From: Methylobacterium sp. Leaf99
GTDB taxonomy: Bacteria > Pseudomonadota > Alphaproteobacteria > Rhizobiales > Beijerinckiaceae
Direction: 5' to 3'
Assembly (NCBI RefSeq): GCF_001422375.1
Contig: NZ_LMMU01000001.1
Coordinates: 186,223-250,222, forward strand
Length of the DNA stretch: 64,000 nucleotides
Shown here: one piece after another, positions 1-8,159 of the stretch
Layout: every line of letters begins with the position of its first letter
Numbering within the stretch: position 1 is the first letter of the stretch
Translations under genes and position numbers: made by a program
The notes under the pieces: generated by a model
Seen by the model: only the letters and a program-made list of their open reading frames with translations
The model's database searches: none
What the model was told of the DNA's origin: nothing

Positions 1-1
1 C

Positions 2-532
2 GAGGAAGACGTCGCCATGGGCGAGGCCCTGCTCGCCCGGCGCACGCCGCAGGAACTCGCCGCGGCCCTGGCCCGGATCTACCGTGCCCGTCTGCCCGAG
101 CCCGAGGACGTGACCGATCCGGGCGCCGGCCCCGAGCGCAAGGCCCGGCCGATCTACGATCCCGCCGATACCGCACGCATCGACGCCGAAGGCCCCTCGG
201 TGTGGTTCCGGCTCAACCTCGGCCGGCGCGACAATGCCGATCCGCGCCGCCTGCTGCCGATGCTGACCCGGCGCGGCAATATCGGCCGTCAGGAGATCGG
301 CGCCATCCGCATCTTCGACCGGGAAACCAAGTTCGAGGTGCGCGGCGGCGCGGCCTCGCGCTTCGCTCAGACCTTCGCCAAGAACGGATCGCCGGAAATT
401 CAGGTCGAGGCGCTCCTCGACGGGGCCGGCAGCGACCAGGAGGCCAGCGGCCCCAAGGGCTTCAAGAGCCCCCGCGGTGCCCGCCACGAGCGGGAAATCG
501 GCAAGAAGCCGCGCAGCAAGGCGAAGTCGTAG
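2..532 (+). CDS. DEAD-box RNA helicase, C-terminal part (5' end outside window)
   Basis: The reading frame is already open at the window edge, so only the last 176 codons are present. Residues from VWFRLNLGRRD to the TKFEV stretch match the DbpA/CsdA-type RNA-binding domain found at the C-terminus of DeaD-like helicases, followed by a short basic tail (EIGKKPRSKAKS). The helicase core motifs (DEAD, SAT, HRIGR) would lie upstream and cannot be checked. By family, such proteins unwind structured RNA during ribosome assembly, mRNA decay and cold adaptation. The ATG at 17 is internal; it is not proposed as the true start. The gene ends just before a perfect hairpin. The family call is good; the exact paralogue (DeaD, DbpA, RhlE-type) is undecided. 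Confidence 0.8.
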   Translation, partial: EEDVAMGEALLARRTPQELAAALARIYRARLPEPEDVTDPGAGPERKARPIYDPADTARIDAEGPSVWFRLNLGRRDNADPRRLLPMLTRRGNIGRQEIGAIRIFDRETKFEVRGGAASRFAQTFAKNGSPEIQVEALLDGAGSDQEASGPKGFKSPRGARHEREIGKKPRSKAKS

Positions 533-574
533 CGGCGCCTCGCCGCGCAGGGGTAAGGTGACGACACCAGGAAC

Positions 575-598
575 GCGCGATCCCGCGAGGGATCGCGC
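575..598 (+). terminator. hairpin terminator after the DEAD-box helicase gene
   Basis: A perfect 10-bp inverted repeat (GCGCGATCCC, loop GCGA, GGGATCGCGC) lies 43 nt after the helicase stop and is followed by CTTCCTC. The stem is very GC-rich with a tetraloop. The pyrimidine tract is short of a classical U-run, so factor-independent strength is inferred. Confidence 0.7.
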
Positions 599-807
599 CT
601 TCCTCGTATGTATCGTCATCTCATGGGATCGAGTGGATCGGAGGCCCCGAAGGAGGGCGTTTCGGAATCATGCGATCCCGGAGGGCATCCCTGGAGGTCG
701 CAGCCCCGCCACCTCTGGGCTGGGTAGCCGGATGAAGTTCGCCGAAGCGTTCGGTCAGATCACTTTGCCTAGTCTGACGGGCAGATTCGGCCTGGGTCGA
801 ACTGCCC

Positions 808-1668
808 TCAGAACTGCTCGGGCAGTCGCTTGACGGCGTTGCCCAGGGCTTCGACGCCTTCGGCGAATTTGCGGCCCATGGGCGCCAGGGACGGCACCTT
901 CATGCCGAACATCTCGGTCTCTTCGGCCTCCGGCTCGGCAGCCCGCGGCGGCTGAGCCGCGGCGACCTTTTCGACAGCGACCGGAACCGGCTTGGCAGCG
1001 GGCTTGGCTCGCGCCACGGATGGGGCTGATTTCGGCTTGGACGCGCCTTCTGCTGGGGCGGGCGGCAAGGCGGCGAAAGCAGTGCCCGTCGTGGCACGGG
1101 CGCGGGTTGTCTCGGTGGGCGTCGGGGCGACGAGGGGCACCGTACGAGCCTTCTCCACGAGGGCGACGGCGGGTGCGTTGGGCAGCGTCGCGGCGTTCTC
1201 GATGACGGGCAGGCGGGTGGGCTTGGTGGCCGGCGCCACGCTGACAACCTGCGGGGGCTTGATCTCGGCCGGCTTGGCCCCGACCGCCCTGGGCTGGGCC
1301 GTCATCACCTCGATGGGCGCGGCGAGGGATTTGGCAGAACCGGGATCGGCCAAGGCGGCCTCGCGCACCGGTGGGGCCGCCGGGGCCGCGATCGGCGCAG
1401 GCGTACCGACACTGGAGACAAGCGCGGGCACGCCGTCGCGCAGGTCGGGCCAATCGGTCGAGACCCGACCCATGCGTACCTTGGAGGGCGGCGGACCGGC
1501 CAGGCCCGAAAGCATCGAATAGGCTCCGGCCGACAGGCCGACGAGGCCGACGCTTCCAAGGAGCGTGAGCAGGGCGAGGCGGCCGACGCCCGAGGGAATA
1601 CGCCGCTTGACCGGGGCGTGGCCTTCCCCGGGGGCGCGCATCTCGGACGGATCGAGGGCAATCGACAT
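808..1668 (-). CDS. hypothetical single-pass membrane protein, Ala/Pro-rich
   Basis: A 286-residue protein of unknown function. From the start MSIALDPSEM there is a short cytoplasmic basic stretch (VKRRIPSG), one hydrophobic segment at about residues 32-55 (LALLTLLGSVGLVGLSAGAY), then a long low-complexity region rich in Ala, Pro, Val and Lys. It ends in a more ordered tail (EMFGMKVPSLAPMGRKF to AVKRLPEQF). The layout suggests an inner-membrane anchor with a periplasmic or cytoplasmic disordered arm. The frame stays open upstream to 1773, but residues before MSIALD look like non-coding sequence and overlap a direct repeat, so 1668 was chosen. Its neighbour on the same strand (1832-2803) is also unknown. 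No function is assigned. Confidence 0.6.
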   Translation of the reverse strand: MSIALDPSEMRAPGEGHAPVKRRIPSGVGRLALLTLLGSVGLVGLSAGAYSMLSGLAGPPPSKVRMGRVSTDWPDLRDGVPALVSSVGTPAPIAAPAAPPVREAALADPGSAKSLAAPIEVMTAQPRAVGAKPAEIKPPQVVSVAPATKPTRLPVIENAATLPNAPAVALVEKARTVPLVAPTPTETTRARATTGTAFAALPPAPAEGASKPKSAPSVARAKPAAKPVPVAVEKVAAAQPPRAAEPEAEETEMFGMKVPSLAPMGRKFAEGVEALGNAVKRLPEQF

Positions 1669-1671
1669 CAG

Positions 1672-1749
1672 CGTGAACTCATCCCGAACGCACCCTGCAG
1701 CCGTTTTCAGCTGCTGACGCGGTGCCGTGTTCGTGAACTGATCCCGACA
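1672..1749. repeat. 18-bp imperfect direct repeat, copies 60 bp apart
   Basis: CGTGAACTCATCCCGAAC at 1672-1689 recurs as CGTGAACTGATCCCGACA at 1732-1749 (16 of 18 identical). Both copies sit just upstream of the minus-strand start at 1668, and the near copy reaches the start codon region. They could be operator half-sites or a remnant of a local duplication. Confidence 0.6.
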
Positions 1750-1831
1750 ATGGGGCATGAAGATGTCCGGCAACGTATCGACAGTCGAAGCCCGAGATTA
1801 CCCGGTTGGTATCTGGATTAAGCCGTACGCT

Positions 1832-2803
1832 TTAACGAGTGGTGTCGCGGATCGACTTCTCCACGTCCCGGGACGACCCAGGCACCATCTTGCCGGTATC
1901 GGGTTCGAGGATGCTTTCAGCCTGACATGCGACCTGCGCCGCGACGACCCGGCCGACCGCGCGCGCCGCTCGGCCGGCGCCGCGGGGCATGGCTTCGCCC
2001 GCTGCGAGCCGCTCCTTGAGGGCGACGAGGCGAGGGTCTCCCCAACGGGACAGCACCGCCTGGAACGCGGCGTGATTGCCTGCATCGAATGGGATTGGCC
2101 GCCCCTCCGCATCACGGCACGGATGGGGCGGATGGAGATGGGCGCAGGGGACGAGGCCCGGTGGAATTGGCGCCGTGGCCGCATGGGTTCGGCCCGCCCG
2201 CAACATCCGCGGAGCGACGAAGGCACGCGGCCCTCCCATGGCGGGCGCAGCAGGGCCACCGAACACCTCGATCCGCCCGAGCGGCGTTCCCATCACCACA
2301 TCGACGCGCCGTTCGGCGAGAAGCCGGGCTACAGGGCTGCCGGACGCGAAGGCCGACACGCCGCACGCCGCCGACAGGCGGGCGACGAGGTCTGGATCTC
2401 GGGTCCGAAGCCCGGCCCAGCCCTGCGGCATCCCAAGTCCAAGGTCGAAGATCAGGGCATCGCGATCCTGGGGGCGGGCGGCGCCCGTATCCGCTCCCCG
2501 CAGGTTGACCACTTCAACACCCGACACCAGGGCCCCGGCTGCGGGAAGGCACAGGGCGACGCAATGGCTCCAGCCGCCCGTGAAGCCGGTCTCGTAGGCC
2601 ACCATCACGAGGTCGTCGGTGGGGTCGAGGATCAGGGCGCCACGCGGGGTCAACCGACCGAACCGTCCGAGGCACGTGACGGGCTCGCCAGCGGCGCAGT
2701 CGAACTCTGCCACGGCGCCGAACCCGCCGAGGCTCCAGCGCGATGCCGGATCGTCGAGGGCCCGCGCGAGGTGATCGCGAATCGCGTCGCGCGGATCAAC
2801 CAT
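1832..2803 (-). CDS. conserved protein of unknown function
   Basis: A soluble protein of 323 residues from the preferred start MVDPRDAIRDHL; the frame remains open to an ATG at 2854 (340 residues). The N-terminal half reads like an ordered alpha/beta domain (ASRWSLGGFGAVAEF, then LILDPTDDLVMVAYET), followed by a glycine-rich segment (LIFDLGLGMPQGWAGLR) with no recognised catalytic motif. There is no signal peptide or membrane segment. The C-terminal half (HPCRDAEGRPIPFD, then ARAVGRVVAAQVACQ) is helical. Similar proteins occur in other alphaproteobacteria without known function. Neither start has a clear Shine-Dalgarno sequence; the shorter one was preferred because residue content becomes regular there. 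No conserved operon partner is visible. Confidence 0.6.
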   Translation of the reverse strand: MVDPRDAIRDHLARALDDPASRWSLGGFGAVAEFDCAAGEPVTCLGRFGRLTPRGALILDPTDDLVMVAYETGFTGGWSHCVALCLPAAGALVSGVEVVNLRGADTGAARPQDRDALIFDLGLGMPQGWAGLRTRDPDLVARLSAACGVSAFASGSPVARLLAERRVDVVMGTPLGRIEVFGGPAAPAMGGPRAFVAPRMLRAGRTHAATAPIPPGLVPCAHLHPPHPCRDAEGRPIPFDAGNHAAFQAVLSRWGDPRLVALKERLAAGEAMPRGAGRAARAVGRVVAAQVACQAESILEPDTGKMVPGSSRDVEKSIRDTTR

Positions 2804-2913
2804 GGTCCGCGGGTCCAGCGTAGACGCGGGAGAACCGTGCTCCGCGCGTTCCATCCCATGGCGAGTGGGCTACAAGCGGCTTACGTCCCGCCCCGTTCCC
2901 CGGCACTCCGAAC

Positions 2914-4341
2914 ATGACGACGGCTCCCGCCTCGAACCCATCCGTCTGGACCGCCCCCCCCACCTTCTGGGCACGCCTGCCGACGCGGACGCGGATGATC
3001 GTCCTGGTTTTGGCCATCGATCTCCTGGCGGCCCTGCTGTCGTGCGGTGTCATCGTGCTGAATGCGCGCTCGGCCGTCGAGGTCGAGATGAAGGCCGCCC
3101 TGTCCAATGTCGAGCTCCTTGTCTCCGATACCATCGATCTCGCGCAATCGGCCTCGCCCGAGACCTTGCTCCAGACCCTGCGCCTGCGTGTCCAGGGCCT
3201 GCGTCACGTGCGCGTCACCGTTCTCGACGCGTCGGGCGCCGTCGTGCCGGCGCCCTCCCCGCGCCTGCGCCGGGACCAGCACGACGCCCCGCACTGGTTC
3301 GTCGCCCTCATCGCGCCGGAGGCGCGCCGCCACGAGCTGCCCATCGTCGTCCAGGGCAGGCACATCGGGATGGCGCGGATCACCACCCAGCCCCGCGACG
3401 AGATCGACGAGGTCTGGGGCTACGCCGTGTCCCTGTCGGTGGCGAGCCTGCTCGTCAGCCTCGGACTGCTCATCGCCCTGTACGTGGCGTTCGGCCGGGT
3501 GCTGGCACCCCTGACCCAGGTCGCCGAAGGCCTGACCCAGCTCGAACGGCAGGATTACACCGCGCGCCTCGCCCCCCCGGCATCCCGCGAGCTCGCCATC
3601 ATCGCCGCACGCTTCAACAGCGTGGCCCAGGCCCTGTCGGAGACCCGCGCGGCCAACGGCCGGCTCAATCGCCAACTCCTCTCCGCCCAGGACGACGAGC
3701 GCCGGGCGACGGCCCTGGAACTCCACGATGAATTCGGCCCTTGCCTCTTCGCCCTCGAGGCCAACGCCGCCTCGGTGATCCGCATGGCACGGGCCGAGAT
3801 CGCGCCCGACCGGACGAAGCTCGCCCAGCGCGCTGAGGAGATCAGCACCATCGTCGGTCAGGTCCAGACCCTCAATCGCGACCTCCTCAACCGCCTGCGT
3901 CCGCACGCCCTGGGTCAAGTTCCCCTGCCCGACTGCCTCGTTCTGCTGTTGCGGGATTTCACCCGACGCCACTCGGGCACCGGGTTTACCGGCACATTCG
4001 ACGGACTTGGGCCAGGCTACGGCGACGTCACCGACCTGACGGTGTTCCGCTGCATCCAGGAGAGCATGACAAACGCCGTGCGGCACGGGCGGGCGGTCCA
4101 AGTGAACGTGGAGGCCTATGAGGAAGCGGGGGGCCGCCTCATGATCACCGTGCGCGACAACGGCGGCGGAATCGCCCCCGATCACCGGGTCGGACTTGGT
4201 TTGTCGGGGATGCGCGAGCGCGTCGGAGCCCTCGGCGGCACTTTGGTGCTTGACAACGGGTCGCCCGGGACGGTTGTCCGGATCATGATACCGTTCGGTT
4301 CCGAACGGTCCGAGGACACGAGCGTGATCTCCGACGCATGA
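2914..4341 (+). CDS. sensor histidine kinase, NarX-like (HisKA_3 family)
   Basis: Membrane-bound sensor kinase of 475 residues. A first membrane segment lies at about 29-50, a periplasmic sensor region at 51-170, and a second segment near 172-193. A HAMP-like linker follows (FGRVLAPLTQVAEGL). The dimerisation and phosphoacceptor helix has the HisKA_3 signature DERRATALELHDEFG with His271. The ATPase domain ends the protein, with an N-box (CIQESMTNAVRHG) and G-boxes (DNGGGI, GLGLSGMRERV). It overlaps the response regulator at 4338 by ATGA, so the two are translationally coupled and form a cognate pair. The signal is unknown: the periplasmic part resembles no domain I can name. Confidence 0.9.
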   Translation: MTTAPASNPSVWTAPPTFWARLPTRTRMIVLVLAIDLLAALLSCGVIVLNARSAVEVEMKAALSNVELLVSDTIDLAQSASPETLLQTLRLRVQGLRHVRVTVLDASGAVVPAPSPRLRRDQHDAPHWFVALIAPEARRHELPIVVQGRHIGMARITTQPRDEIDEVWGYAVSLSVASLLVSLGLLIALYVAFGRVLAPLTQVAEGLTQLERQDYTARLAPPASRELAIIAARFNSVAQALSETRAANGRLNRQLLSAQDDERRATALELHDEFGPCLFALEANAASVIRMARAEIAPDRTKLAQRAEEISTIVGQVQTLNRDLLNRLRPHALGQVPLPDCLVLLLRDFTRRHSGTGFTGTFDGLGPGYGDVTDLTVFRCIQESMTNAVRHGRAVQVNVEAYEEAGGRLMITVRDNGGGIAPDHRVGLGLSGMRERVGALGGTLVLDNGSPGTVVRIMIPFGSERSEDTSVISDA

Positions 4342-5000
4342 ATGCGATCCCCACCACCCTCACGCGAGCGCCCGTCCTCGTCATCGACGATCACCCGATC
4401 GTGCTCCAGGGCTGCCGCCGGGTGCTGGAGGATGCCGGTGTCGAGCGCATCGTCGAGGCGACCACGGTCGTATCGGCCTATCGCGCCTTCCACCGCCTCA
4501 AGCCGTCCATGGTGATCTGCGACCTGACCTTTCAGGGGAGCGGGCTCGCGGGGCTCGCCCTGATCCGACGGATGCGCGGCGTCGATCCACAGGTGCGCAT
4601 CCTCGTGTTCAGCATGCACAACGATCCGGTCATCGTGGCCCGCGCCCTTGAGGCGGGGGCCCTCGGCTACGTCCTCAAGGACCACGCCTCCGGCGAGTTG
4701 TTCGAGGCGTTCGACCGCGTCCGCGCCGGCCATGTCTACCTCGACCGCCGCCTCGCCACGGAGGTCGCCATGCTGCGGACGGACCCGCGCCGCACGCCCG
4801 AGGCGCAGCTGACGCCGCGCGAGCAGCAGATCCTGGCGCGTCTGGCCCAGGGCAAGTCCTACGGTGCCATCGCGAGCGACCTGTCGGTGAGCTACAAGAC
4901 CGTCACCAACGCCTGCTCGCAGATGCGGCAGAAGCTCGGCGTGCGCACGCTCGCCGAACTCATTCACGTGGCAGTGACGCAGGCGCAGCGGCAGGGGTGA
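4338..5000 (+). CDS. LuxR/NarL-family response regulator
   Basis: A two-domain regulator of 220 residues. The receiver has the acidic pair Asp17-Asp18, the phosphoacceptor Asp62 (VICDLTF) and the conserved Lys114 (YVLKDH). The C-terminal LuxR-type helix-turn-helix runs from about residue 158 (LTPREQQILARLAQG) to the end, with recognition-helix region SVSYKTVTNACSQMRQKLG. Phosphorylation by the overlapping HisKA_3 kinase is expected to switch DNA binding; targets are not visible here. It stops 10 nt before the convergent EVE-domain gene, and a hairpin spans that junction. Confidence 0.92.
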   Translation: MNAIPTTLTRAPVLVIDDHPIVLQGCRRVLEDAGVERIVEATTVVSAYRAFHRLKPSMVICDLTFQGSGLAGLALIRRMRGVDPQVRILVFSMHNDPVIVARALEAGALGYVLKDHASGELFEAFDRVRAGHVYLDRRLATEVAMLRTDPRRTPEAQLTPREQQILARLAQGKSYGAIASDLSVSYKTVTNACSQMRQKLGVRTLAELIHVAVTQAQRQG

Positions 5001-5005
5001 GCGGC

Positions 5006-5023
5006 CGGGCTCAGGCGAGCCCG
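5006..5023 (+). terminator. hairpin between convergent genes
   Basis: CGGGCTC-AGGC-GAGCCCG forms a 7-bp stem with a 4-nt loop directly after the response-regulator stop. It lies partly inside the 3' end of the convergent EVE-domain gene. No U-run follows, so it is a weak candidate. Confidence 0.4.
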
Positions 5024-5427
5024 CCCATCGCCCGCACGATCGCCCATTCGTCCTCCGTCACCGGTTGCACCGACAGGCGGGAATTGTTGGCGAGCACCAT
5101 GGCGGCGAGGCGAGGCTCGGCCTTGATCGCCTCCAGGGTGACGGGCCGGGGGAGCGCTGCCACGGCGCACAGGTCCACCATACCGAAGCGGCCCGTGGGG
5201 TCGGAATCGTCCGGATAGTACGGACGGATCACCTCGACGAGGCCGACCACCGCCTTGCCCTCGTTGGAATGGTAGAAGAAACCGAGCTCACCGACCTCCA
5301 TGGCCTGGAGGTTCTTCTTGGCGACGTGGTTGCGCACGCCGTTCCACTGGGTGCCGGCGGCCCCGGCGGCGACCTGCTGATCCCACGACCACGTGGCGGG
5401 TTCGGACTTGTAGAGCCAGTGGGCCAT
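5011..5427 (-). CDS. EVE domain-containing protein
   Basis: A 138-residue protein made almost entirely of one EVE domain, a PUA-like fold related to human THYN1. Hallmarks are the opening WLYKSEPATWSWD, then GVRNHVAKKNL, the aromatic strand GELGFFYHSNEGKAVVGLVEV and the PVTLEAIKAEP helix. EVE domains are proposed to bind modified bases in DNA or RNA; in bacteria they often sit in stress or housekeeping contexts. Here it is the last gene of the minus-strand run tsaD-gpsA-OGFr_N-EVE, with a 50-nt gap to the gene before it. That placement is conserved in many alphaproteobacteria, but a functional link to gpsA is unproven. Confidence 0.9.
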   Translation of the reverse strand: MAHWLYKSEPATWSWDQQVAAGAAGTQWNGVRNHVAKKNLQAMEVGELGFFYHSNEGKAVVGLVEVIRPYYPDDSDPTGRFGMVDLCAVAALPRPVTLEAIKAEPRLAAMVLANNSRLSVQPVTEDEWAIVRAMGGLA

Positions 5428-5477
5428 GCGGATCTCCGGGAAACGGCGGATGCCTTACCATCGGAGAAGCGTGGCCG

Positions 5478-5942
5478 TCAGTCCCCCGCGAGGGCGGCGG
5501 ACCAGTAACGAAGACTGTCCGGATTGACCGGGGCGCCGGCGCCGGCGTTGCGCGCGAGCACCAGATCGTGGAAGGCGCGGGCCTCGGCCAATCCCAGGAG
5601 ATCGCGCAGGGCCCGCAGGATACGGGTGATGCGCAGGTGATTGTGGTCGTGGGTACGCAGCCAGCCGTCGGTCTGCGCGTAGAAGCGCATCATCCGGTCG
5701 CGCCCCGCACGCAGGCCTGCGAGGGCGGCCGCGTCGGCCCGGATCGCGGCGGCCTCGGCGCGGGTCAGGACGGGTGCACCGGGCACGGCGAGGCTCGCTT
5801 CGTGAAGCGGGAAGCACCACTGGATGAAGTCGTGCACGCCCTCGATCCGGGCATCGCCGAACGCGACCACCTCCGCCAGCAGGCGCCCGGCACCGTCCTG
5901 GCCATAGCCGGCGAGGAAGGCGTGGATCGGTCCGGGCTTCAT
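5478..5942 (-). CDS. opioid growth factor receptor (OGFr_N) domain-like protein
   Basis: A 154-residue soluble protein matching the bacterial form of the OGFr N-terminal conserved region. The diagnostic stretch is GVHDFIQWCFPLHEAS near residues 35-50; later features are the RMMRFYAQTDGWLR helix and the HDHNHLRITRILRALRDLLG helix. No enzymatic activity is established for the bacterial members, and the eukaryotic receptor name says nothing about function here. The start ATG overlaps the gpsA stop by 4 nt (5939-5942), implying translational coupling. Confidence 0.8.
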   Translation of the reverse strand: MKPGPIHAFLAGYGQDGAGRLLAEVVAFGDARIEGVHDFIQWCFPLHEASLAVPGAPVLTRAEAAAIRADAAALAGLRAGRDRMMRFYAQTDGWLRTHDHNHLRITRILRALRDLLGLAEARAFHDLVLARNAGAGAPVNPDSLRYWSAALAGD

Positions 5943-6931
5943 TCCGCCTCGCCCTTGAGCGGACGCGCCAGGAGGGCGGCGATGACGGTCTCGACGCTGG
6001 CCGTCCCCGCCACGACGGCGGCGACCGCCTCGGCAACGGGCATTTCGACGGCCCGGGCACGGGCCAGGGCCACGAGGGCGGCGGCGGTGTAGGCGCCCTC
6101 GGCGAGCTTGCCGCCGGCGGCCTCGTCGGGCGACGCTCCGGCGCCGAGCGCCAAGCCGAAGGCGAAGTTGCGCGATTGCGGCGACGACGCCGTAAGGACG
6201 AGGTCGCCGAGGCCCGACAGGCCCATGAGGGTCTCCGGTCGACCGCCATAGGCTCGGGCGAAGCGCATGAGTTCGGCGAACGCCCGGGCGATGAGGGCGG
6301 CCCGCGCCGATTCACCGAGTCCCCGTCCTGCGACGATGCCGGAGGCGATGGCGAGCACGTTCTTGCCAGCGCCGCCGACCTCGACGCCGCGCACGTCGTC
6401 CGTGTGATAGACGCGCAGGTTCGGCCCCGACAGGGCGGTGGCGAGGCGGGCGGCGAGACCCGCATCGGCGGCCGCCAGGGTGACGGCAGTGGGCAGGCCG
6501 CGGGCGACGTCCGCCGCGAAGCTCGGCCCCGACAGCACGGCCACGGGGGCGTCGGATCCGACGATGTCGGCGGCGATCGCGCTCATGAACGCGTCGCTGC
6601 CGCGCTCGATCCCCTTGGCGCAGAGCACGATGGCCGTTCCCGGATCGAAGGACGGGGCGAGGTCCGACAGGACCGCCCGCAGCGTCTGGGCCGGGGTGAC
6701 CATCAGCACCGTTCCGGCGTCGCGCAGGTCTCGCGCATCGGACGTGGCGCGGATGGCGGCATGGAGGGACACGCCGGGCAGGTAGCGCGCGTTCTCGCGG
6801 GTCGCTTCCAGGCGGGCGGCGGCGGCGGCGTCGCGCAGCCACAGGATCACGGGATGACCGGCGACGGCGGCCGCGTTGGCGAGCGCCGTCCCCCAGGCAC
6901 CGCCGCCGACCACGGCGATTGGTCTGCTCAT
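5939..6931 (-). CDS. gpsA: NAD(P)-dependent glycerol-3-phosphate dehydrogenase
   Basis: Cytosolic enzyme that reduces dihydroxyacetone phosphate to sn-glycerol 3-phosphate, the backbone for phospholipids. The 330-residue length is normal. The N-terminal Rossmann motif is AVVGGGAWGTALAN (Gly9, Gly11, Gly14). The catalytic lysine lies in VGGAGKNVLAIA at about residue 188, and the C-terminal substrate domain carries LMGLSGLGDLVLT and the RN signature SPQSRNFAFG. The gene begins 11 nt after the tsaD stop and overlaps the next gene by 4 nt, so tsaD-gpsA and downstream genes are one transcription unit. Confidence 0.96.
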   Translation of the reverse strand: MSRPIAVVGGGAWGTALANAAAVAGHPVILWLRDAAAAARLEATRENARYLPGVSLHAAIRATSDARDLRDAGTVLMVTPAQTLRAVLSDLAPSFDPGTAIVLCAKGIERGSDAFMSAIAADIVGSDAPVAVLSGPSFAADVARGLPTAVTLAAADAGLAARLATALSGPNLRVYHTDDVRGVEVGGAGKNVLAIASGIVAGRGLGESARAALIARAFAELMRFARAYGGRPETLMGLSGLGDLVLTASSPQSRNFAFGLALGAGASPDEAAGGKLAEGAYTAAALVALARARAVEMPVAEAVAAVVAGTASVETVIAALLARPLKGEAE

Positions 6932-6942
6932 GGGGGCTTCTC

Positions 6943-7986
6943 CTAGGCGGCGGCGATGGGCTCAGCGAACGGCCAGCGGGCGCGGGCCGGGGCGGTGAGA
7001 TCGTCGACGAGGCCGAGCCGCAGGCGCTCGATGCCGGCCCAGGCGATCATCGCGCCGTTGTCGCCGCAGAGCGCCAGGGGCGGCGCCACGAAGGGGAGTC
7101 CGGCTTCCCCGGCCTGTGTCGTGAGGGCCCGGCGGATGGCGCCGTTGGCCGCGACGCCGCCGGCGGCGACCAGCGCCGTCGGATGGCCGGCGACCGTCGC
7201 GAAGTCGCGCATCGCCACCCGCAGCCGATCGACGATGACGTCGACCACGGCCGCCTGGAAGCCGGCGCAGAGGTCGGCCACATCGACGCTGGAGAGGGGC
7301 GCCAGCTTCTCCGCCTCGATCCTCAGGGCGGTCTTGAGGCCGGACAGGGAGAAGTTGGCGTCGCGCCGGCCGAGCATGGGGCGCGGCAGGGCGAAGCGCT
7401 CGGGGTCGCCGGTCTCGGCCATGCGTTCGACCTCGGGGCCGCCCGGGTAACCGAGGCCCAAAAGCTTCGCGACCTTGTCGAAGGCTTCTCCGATGGCGTC
7501 GTCGATGGTGGTGCCGAGGCGCACGTAGTCGCCCACCCCCCTGACCGCCACCAGCTGGGTATGGCCGCCGGAGGCGAGGAGCAGGAGGTAGGGAAACCCG
7601 ATTCCATCCGTGAGACGCGCCGTAAGGGCATGGGCCTCGAGGTGGTTGACGGCGATGAGGGGCTTTCGCGCGACCAACGACAGGGTCTTGGCCGTCACGA
7701 GGCCGATGAGGACGCCACCGATGAGGCCAGGGCCCGCCGCCACCGCGATGCCGTCGACGTCCGCGAGGCGCAGGCCGGCGCCATCGAGGGCGCGGAGGAT
7801 CAGCCGGTCCAGGACCTCGACATGCGCCCGTGCGGCGATCTCCGGCACCACGCCGCCGTAGGCCGCATGCTCGGCGATCTGACTCAGGATCTCGTTGGAG
7901 AGGATGCGCCCGCGTCCACCCTCGCCGGGGCAGACCAGGGCGGCGGCGGTCTCGTCACAGGTCGTTTCGATGCCGAGGACGTTCAT
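6943..7986 (-). CDS. tsaD: tRNA N6-adenosine threonylcarbamoyltransferase
   Basis: TsaD (Gcp/Kae1/YgjD) transfers the threonylcarbamoyl group made by TsaC to A37 of ANN-reading tRNAs, working with TsaB and TsaE. Supporting motifs are the start [16 protein letters not shown], the metal-binding HxxxH-type stretch [13 protein letters not shown], the ATP-binding ASGGHTQLV, and the second metal site region [13 protein letters not shown] near the C-terminus. The length of 347 residues is normal. The frame is open further upstream to 8178, but family alignment fixes the start at 7986. The 12-bp word containing this start codon is duplicated 17 bp upstream and creates a hexapeptide frame ending on this ATG. 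The gene is divergent from hemD. Confidence 0.96.
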   Translation of the reverse strand: MNVLGIETTCDETAAALVCPGEGGRGRILSNEILSQIAEHAAYGGVVPEIAARAHVEVLDRLILRALDGAGLRLADVDGIAVAAGPGLIGGVLIGLVTAKTLSLVARKPLIAVNHLEAHALTARLTDGIGFPYLLLLASGGHTQLVAVRGVGDYVRLGTTIDDAIGEAFDKVAKLLGLGYPGGPEVERMAETGDPERFALPRPMLGRRDANFSLSGLKTALRIEAEKLAPLSSVDVADLCAGFQAAVVDVIVDRLRVAMRDFATVAGHPTALVAAGGVAANGAIRRALTTQAGEAGLPFVAPPLALCGDNGAMIAWAGIERLRLGLVDDLTAPARARWPFAEPIAAA

Positions 7987-8003
7987 TTGGGGAGGACGTT
8001 CAT
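7975..8003. repeat. 12-bp direct duplication at the tsaD start
   Basis: GAGGACGTTCAT occurs at 7975-7986 and again at 7992-8003. On the minus strand each copy reads ATGAACGTCCTC, the first codons of tsaD. The 17-bp offset puts the upstream copy in another frame. Confidence 0.85.
7983..8003 (-). CDS. possible hexapeptide leader frame (MNVLPK) overlapping the tsaD start
   Basis: The upstream copy of the duplicated start reads ATG AAC GTC CTC CCC AAA TGA, giving MNVLPK. Its stop codon overlaps the tsaD initiation codon in the sequence AAATGA. Such an arrangement could allow termination-reinitiation or could compete with tsaD initiation. Neither ATG has an obvious Shine-Dalgarno sequence, so translation is unproven and the frame may be only a by-product of the duplication. 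Confidence 0.3.
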   Translation of the reverse strand: MNVLPK

Positions 8004-8159
8004 GCGGGGCGTGTGATCCGAGGGTGAGACGACCGGGAGGGTGCGCGCGCCACGTGAGGAAAATGCCCATCACGGCCGGCCCCACCGGCACGTGGTTTTG
8101 ACCGGTGCATCCTAGACGGCCCGGCGGTATCAGGGCAACGACCGGACGGGGTGAGCGGG

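Noticed and set aside
1757..2917. 386-codon plus-strand ORF opposite the unknown gene at 1832-2803
   Set aside because: Its translation is Arg/Gly/His-rich without domain-like regularity and lies antisense to a more protein-like frame; typical shadow of high-GC coding sequence.
8028..8159. hemC expected between tsaD and hemD
   Set aside because: The gap is too short and contains no hydroxymethylbilane synthase sequence; hemC must be elsewhere.
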